Shown here in pieces: positions 60,901-64,000 of a DNA stretch of 64,000 nucleotides. The stretch is from Rugamonas sp045984285 (GTDB lineage Bacteria; Pseudomonadota; Gammaproteobacteria; Burkholderiales; Burkholderiaceae_D), in the NCBI RefSeq assembly GCF_045984285.3, contig NZ_JBJQIK030000003.1:310001-374000 (forward strand), given 5' to 3'. A model generated the notes under the pieces. It did not search any database and had not been told where the DNA came from. It saw only the letters and a program-made list of their open reading frames with translations. The translations under genes were made by a program, and so were the position numbers. Each line of letters opens with the position of its first letter. Within the stretch, counting starts at the first letter, position 1.

Positions 60901-61012
60901 GCTGCTGCCCATCGGGCGGCAGGAAGATGGCCACATGCAGGTAGGGCGCCGGCGCCCCCTGCGGCAGCGCCAGTTCGGGCGTGATGGCGACGGTTTGCAA
61001 GGGCGCGTTCAT
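57941..61012 (-). CDS. vgrG: T6SS spike protein VgrG (TssI) with repeat-rich C-terminus
   Basis: 1023 residues from ATG 61012 (GGAGG upstream; overlaps the tssG stop by four bases). The N-terminal gp27-like region, about 25-480, is clear: FRLVSFEGEENASELFEFQLQL, YDFIERLVKKAKLFFYFVHTPTSHTVVFADN, FEEDPPTTPASYQAAG. A gp5-like OB region at about 480-600 is weaker. From about 620 the protein is Ser/Thr/Asn/Gly-rich and of low complexity. Residues about 831-930 are ten decapeptide-like repeats with conserved Gly-x-Val. No DUF2345 domain is evident. The terminal 90 residues (MTAKQIYQYGAADVYRR, IELTEIRGTG) are mixed. Confidence 0.88.
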   Translation of the reverse strand: MNAPLQTVAITPELALPQGAPAPYLHVAIFLPPDGQQPQQILGDETFRLVSFEGEENASELFEFQLQLHANTDTSLTPPAYLGTTQGNVQLTIDELVGLPLTVGINCPGPLSTAEMTQAFASAVRGEAQAANVTELGGAEAVLAFFNGIITSISMAEQGVYYITMGPALAQLMHTNAYTIYGNLNIISAIQAVIQTSDGFPTPVRMQSAISTTGNASLATARVQDWLQAGESHYDFIERLVKKAKLFFYFVHTPTSHTVVFADNSNLNYPPVNTSIAAFRYTETDGTEMGMDQEDVIANYRYQRSLSSSSVSSTFARQYANFEEDPPTTPASYQAAGQAVPSQPVLLPLALHKAYDFGALQNEVSVYTNAANAALAAQSVRFSGTATCAQFRAGHTFQLAGIQAQHVAAPPLGNTTLFRPSFAGGSFVLTQVKHQASAEGRYQNDFAATTASGLISEFRPEQAQQETLLAIVVETAPNWQSFTPDYFHPETANFSAPAGPLSYTPTGVHVVFAADPSGTAYFVKLSASMQIVPEAGAIVVVSRAQNESELPEVQNVISSSGSKCATPSGWEASTRVSNNYSTSFGDNQSYSFGKNSSITPGGSAYNTAVGIVSRQYRTGYYGNASYAQGASFNYAIAEGMALSSSASVTALENELDDMATATGGSAAAIALNPAAPTPDATATSPIPPAPTLQVPPLQSLMQSAMGTGNVSTPSVISAPPISSPPLVPSELLLNVSESYGSTYSQSQANVTASIENVGTAYSQATVGLAVNWNTTTVGSSAISNNQGYSYNVSSTTGEVVNINTNLANSTSLNTTMGNSTEVSVTQGTTSSTTIQQGDVTNIIKQNGSVITTTTQTGNGKIENKTTQTGDVINTTTQGGAVTNTTTIGGVLTNTNSYLGAVFDTNTHAGAVTTLNTQLGLVSTVHTYGGLVSEVVAAMTAKQIYQYGAADVYRRAFGGKTQTDSHAASDDTEVVAAKVETRTFGDIELTEIRGTGTVTTTQPGVVETKVSGLVTQTVEMMTIL
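58221..58520 (-). repeat. Ten decapeptide-like repeats inside VgrG
   Basis: On the minus strand the encoded residues repeat the unit T-T-T-Q-x-G-x-V-x-N about every 10 residues, with one unit of 12: TTQTGDVINT, TTQGGAVTNT, TTIGGVLTNT, NSYLGAVFDT, NTHAGAVTTL, NTQLGLVSTV. The repeats diverge in DNA sequence, so selection acts on the protein. The pattern predicts a beta-solenoid. Confidence 0.8.
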
Positions 61013-62094
61013 GCAGCCTCCGTGGTGGCGAAGGCGGGCACCAGGTAGCGCACGGTGCGTACCGGCGCCCCCGGACTGGCCGGAGCGCTGCCCAGCCAGG
61101 CGCTGTAGCGCAGGCGCATGCCGATATTGCCGGCGCTGCCGCCCGGCTGCAGGCGGCCCGGCGGCACGGCGTCTTCGCGCAGGTTCAGTTCCACTTCGCA
61201 GTCGTGCAGGCCGTTGACCAGCAGGCGCAGCAGGCCTACCAGCCCCGGGTGGGAAGCCTGGCCCGCCGCCGCGGCCTGCGCCATGGGATGCCCGGGCGGC
61301 AGCAGGCGGCAGAAGGCGGCATAGTCGAGCGGATCGACTTCCAGCCGGATGCGCGCGCTCTGGTCCCAGGTGCGGCGGCCCAGCAGGCTGTTGCGGCCCA
61401 GCCTGTGGCCGCGCCGGCCCAGCTGCATGCGGTCCTGCGGCGCGATCGCATGCCAGGCGCCCACCAGCTGCACCACGCGCACGCGCGCGCCCACATACAG
61501 GCTCATGACCTGGGCAATGGCCGCCGCGCTCCTGCGGCAGTTGGCCAGCAGGCCCGCCAGGCCCAGCCAGGCGCGCCGGGGCAGTGGAATCTGGGCGGCC
61601 AGCTGGGGCAGGCCCATGCCCATGATGGCGGCCAGCTGCGCGCCGTGTTCGGTGTGCTCCGGCGGCAGGTTGTTCAGGCCCAGGTTCTGGCGCGCCTTGA
61701 TCTGGTAGCGCAGCAGGTTCAGGCGGTGGTTGAACATGTCGAAGAAATCGGCCATGGCCGGCGAGCGCGCCCGCTTCAGGTCGCGCGCCCATTCCACGAA
61801 AGGTTCCGGCAAGGGCCCCAGCAGGCTGGCGATGCAGTAGTTCGGCGTTTCGATCTCGATCACCTCGCGCGCCACGCGCGCCGTCACGCGGTAGCTGCGC
61901 AGGCCGCTGAATTCGTGTCCGGCGAAGCGGCCCGACAGGTCGGCGCGGAAGCGCAGCCCGCCGGCCGCCGGTGCGCGGCTGCCCGGCGCAGGCCAGTGCA
62001 GCAGCCGCAGCAGCTGGAAGGGCTCGAAGCGGCTGTACTGTGCCAGCATCAGCTGCTTTACAGTACTGCCTGAACGCCAGCCAAGGGTGGCCAT
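61009..62094 (-). CDS. tssG: T6SS baseplate protein TssG
   Basis: 361 residues. The TssG pattern is visible: FEPFQLLRLLHWP near residue 22, ETPNYCIASLLGPLPEPFVEWA, FFDMFNHRLNLLRYQ and the final region LRYSAWLGS. It forms the wedge with TssF and TssE around the spike. It overlaps tssF by 37 bases at its 5' end and vgrG by four bases. Confidence 0.9.
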   Translation of the reverse strand: MATLGWRSGSTVKQLMLAQYSRFEPFQLLRLLHWPAPGSRAPAAGGLRFRADLSGRFAGHEFSGLRSYRVTARVAREVIEIETPNYCIASLLGPLPEPFVEWARDLKRARSPAMADFFDMFNHRLNLLRYQIKARQNLGLNNLPPEHTEHGAQLAAIMGMGLPQLAAQIPLPRRAWLGLAGLLANCRRSAAAIAQVMSLYVGARVRVVQLVGAWHAIAPQDRMQLGRRGHRLGRNSLLGRRTWDQSARIRLEVDPLDYAAFCRLLPPGHPMAQAAAAGQASHPGLVGLLRLLVNGLHDCEVELNLREDAVPPGRLQPGGSAGNIGMRLRYSAWLGSAPASPGAPVRTVRYLVPAFATTEAA

Positions 62095-63899
62095 TGTTTT
62101 TGCTCGCCGGTGAGGTTATTCATTTCCAGGCTGACTTCAACCAGCTGGTTGACGGTCGCGTAGGAGCGCAAAAAGTGGCGCAGCACGGCGCAGAACAGCA
62201 CCGCGCTGCTGTCTTCGAAACAGTGCTGGTCCACATGCAGGCGCACGTCGTGGCCGCGCACGAAACCGCGCCAGCCGTCCACATGCCGGTGCCGCATGAT
62301 GGAGTGGCAGTGCAGGCCGCGCAGCCCGTCGATCTGGCGCAGGCCGTTGCCGGCATTGGGGCCCAGGTGCAGGCGCAGGATGTCTTTCAGCGCGCTCAAT
62401 GCCTCCGGGCTGTCGGCCAGCGACAGGTGATTCAGGCTCAGCTGCGACACCAGGGCCCAGGGCCGGGCGCCGATGCAGGGCGGATTCTGGTGCGGCGTGG
62501 GCTTGCTGAGGGCCGTGATGGCCACCGAGCCCGGTCCTTCGAGGTACAGCGGGGCGCCGCTGTTGATCTGCTCCGGCAGGCGGCGGTTGGTGCACAGCGC
62601 GCGGCCGCCCACCACCTCGTCCACCAGCTGGGTGGTATTGAACTGCTCGTCCAGGAAGGAGATGAACACTTCGCTGCCCGCGACGCCCGCGCCCAGGCTG
62701 GCTTCGCGCCGCGTCGTATAGAAATAGTCCTGCTGCGCCAGCCGGTCCGACTGGTCCACCGCGAAATAGGGGGCGATCTCGCGCGTGCCGGTGCGCGGGC
62801 TGCTCGATTCCAGCATCTCGATCGCGTAGATCTCGCAGTAGCGGTGGTTTTCCAGGTCGCCCAGCAGGTGGTATTCGTGCTGGCGGTGGTCCAGCTTGAG
62901 CGGGTTCAGGCGCTGCGGGTAGAGGTTAACCAGCGGCACGCAGTTCAGGCGCATGGCCGCCGCATTGAAGCTGCCATAGGCTTGCAGGTCGCTGTCCAGC
63001 ACGAACAGCAGGTCGAATTCATCGCACACGCCGTTGAAGTCGATATTGCCGACTTCAAAGAACATGAACTTCTCGGGGAACGTGAAGTACTCCTGCAGCA
63101 GGCGGTAGCCGGGATGGGTCTGCGGATTGGCGGGCAGCATGGCTTCGTCCTCGGCCTCGCCCAGCCAGCGGAAGCTGGCAGCCGGTATCCGGCGCGGCGC
63201 CAGCGCCTGGGCCTGGCCCGGATGGTGCGGCACCACCATCGCCATGCTGCCGAGGTAGAGCGCCAGCATGTCGTACAGGTCGTAAGCTCCCTGTTCCGCC
63301 GGGTTGAGGAAGAAGCGCAGCCGCCCGTGGCCCGTCACATTGGCCACGTCCTTGCTGCGGATGCGCACGCGCAGCACGGCGCCGCCGCGCAGCTCGCTGC
63401 CGTCCTCATTGCGCAGGAAGGGATAGTTCTTGACCGACTGGGTTTCAATCTCCCTCACCTCGAAAGGCATCAGCGGCGTTTCATAGGCGGTGCGGAAGCG
63501 GCAGTCGATCTTCTTGCCGAGGGCATTGAAGGCGGGCGCGCTGATGCTGCGGCCGCGCTCCAGCACCTGCTCGTGCGACAGGTCGCGGCCCTTGGGCTTG
63601 ACGGCGATTTCCGCCACCAGCATGGCCGGCACCGGCGCCGCCAGGTGCGGATAGAGCGACTGCAGCAGGGCATTGGCCGAATTGGCCTGGTCCAGCTCCA
63701 CCTGGTACTGCAGGCGGCCGGTGAGAAAGGCGAAGGACTGCAGCAGCAGCTCCACCTGCGGGTCGCGCGCTTGGCGCTGGTTCAGGCCGAGGGCATGCGC
63801 CATCTCGGGATGCTGCTGCGCGAAGGCCATGCCTTCCTGGCGCAGCGCGGCGAGCTCCGAATGGTAAAAATCCTTCAGCTTGGTATTGGCGCTATGCAT
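62058..63899 (-). CDS. tssF: T6SS baseplate protein TssF
   Basis: 613 residues, usual length. It opens LKDFYHSELAALRQEGMAFAQQHPEMAHAL, followed by RDPQVELLLQSFAFLTGRLQ, the hallmark start of TssF. The conserved C-terminal region (LRQIDGLRGLHCHSIMRHRHVDGWRGFVRG) is also present. It binds TssG and TssE in the wedge complex. A start further up is unlikely since the upstream gene ends 15 bases earlier. Confidence 0.93.
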   Translation of the reverse strand: MHSANTKLKDFYHSELAALRQEGMAFAQQHPEMAHALGLNQRQARDPQVELLLQSFAFLTGRLQYQVELDQANSANALLQSLYPHLAAPVPAMLVAEIAVKPKGRDLSHEQVLERGRSISAPAFNALGKKIDCRFRTAYETPLMPFEVREIETQSVKNYPFLRNEDGSELRGGAVLRVRIRSKDVANVTGHGRLRFFLNPAEQGAYDLYDMLALYLGSMAMVVPHHPGQAQALAPRRIPAASFRWLGEAEDEAMLPANPQTHPGYRLLQEYFTFPEKFMFFEVGNIDFNGVCDEFDLLFVLDSDLQAYGSFNAAAMRLNCVPLVNLYPQRLNPLKLDHRQHEYHLLGDLENHRYCEIYAIEMLESSSPRTGTREIAPYFAVDQSDRLAQQDYFYTTRREASLGAGVAGSEVFISFLDEQFNTTQLVDEVVGGRALCTNRRLPEQINSGAPLYLEGPGSVAITALSKPTPHQNPPCIGARPWALVSQLSLNHLSLADSPEALSALKDILRLHLGPNAGNGLRQIDGLRGLHCHSIMRHRHVDGWRGFVRGHDVRLHVDQHCFEDSSAVLFCAVLRHFLRSYATVNQLVEVSLEMNNLTGEQKQWPPLAGVQAVL

Positions 63900-63914
63900 C
63901 GCGGTTCCGGCTCA

Positions 63915-64000
63915 TCAGGACGTGGGCACTTCAAAAACGAATTCGGCCGGCGGCGCTTCCGGCGCCAGGGAGCCGCTGACCACCAGTTCGTAGGGCATGA
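63915..64000 (-). CDS. tssE: T6SS baseplate protein TssE, 3' end only
   Basis: Only about 28 codons fall in the window, ending at the TGA at 63917-63915. The tail (PYELVVSGSLAPEAPPAEFVFEVPTS) fits the C-terminal strands of gp25-like baseplate proteins, and tssE directly before tssF is the usual order. The assignment rests mainly on position. Confidence 0.5.
   Translation of the reverse strand, partial: MPYELVVSGSLAPEAPPAEFVFEVPTS

Noticed and set aside
61013..61792. N-terminal extension of 260 codons to vgrG
   Set aside because: It lies within tssG in another frame. The ATG at 61012 has GGAGG upstream and begins just before the VgrG domain.

Overview
The window is high-GC DNA with dense, mostly non-overlapping genes. 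The gene content points to a betaproteobacterium of the Oxalobacteraceae type (Massilia, Duganella or Janthinobacterium relatives): an XrtA/PEP-CTERM exopolysaccharide locus, an Anbu proteasome-like operon, large chemotaxis and type VI secretion (T6SS) gene sets, and E. coli-like LexA and Fur sites. This assignment rests on gene content, not on a marker gene. I see no rRNA, tRNA, CRISPR array, insertion sequence or phage.

Region 1 (1-11.4 kb) is part of an exopolysaccharide/exosortase (XrtA-type) island. It holds the end of a Wzx-like flippase, a glycosyltransferase, a methyltransferase-like protein, a bacterial tyrosine kinase and its Wzz partner, and a PEP-CTERM protein. It also holds a FeeM-like long-chain N-acyl amino acid synthase that overlaps a vanillyl-alcohol-oxidase-type flavoenzyme, and the TPR lipoprotein PrsT. 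The FeeM-flavoenzyme pair is the most attractive candidate here for an undescribed small-molecule pathway.

Region 2 (11.5-24.8 kb) is general physiology. It carries a catalase with a LuxR-type regulator three bases upstream, a LysR regulator, a small lipoprotein, an Hpt-like protein with a DUF900 hydrolase, and a Fur-controlled divergent pair (TonB receptor; PepSY membrane protein plus a small membrane protein). It ends with the four-gene Anbu operon (ATP-grasp, alpha-E, transglutaminase, Anbu).

Region 3 (25-41.7 kb) begins with a chemoreceptor operon: a soluble double-PAS receptor, CheR, CheD and a three-CheW protein, with no CheA. It continues with a sugar-dehydrogenase/PEBP fusion, an SDR enzyme, an M23-like protein, an unknown gene behind a perfect LexA box, and a second PEP-CTERM protein. 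Two overlapping FNR-type regulators follow, then a large discoidin/di-haem lipoprotein, a PspF-like sigma-54 activator with an altered GAFTGA loop, and a SPOR protein.

Region 4 (41.7-64 kb) is a T6SS cluster read on the minus strand. The order from upstream is tssE (end only), tssF, tssG, vgrG, DUF2169-pentapeptide, pentapeptide, DUF3540, PAAR-like, tssJ, tssK, tssL, tssM and tssA. Three cargo-like or unknown genes then follow. tssB, tssC, hcp and clpV are not in the window. VgrG has an unusual decapeptide-repeat C-terminus, and the genes after tssA are the best places to look for effectors.
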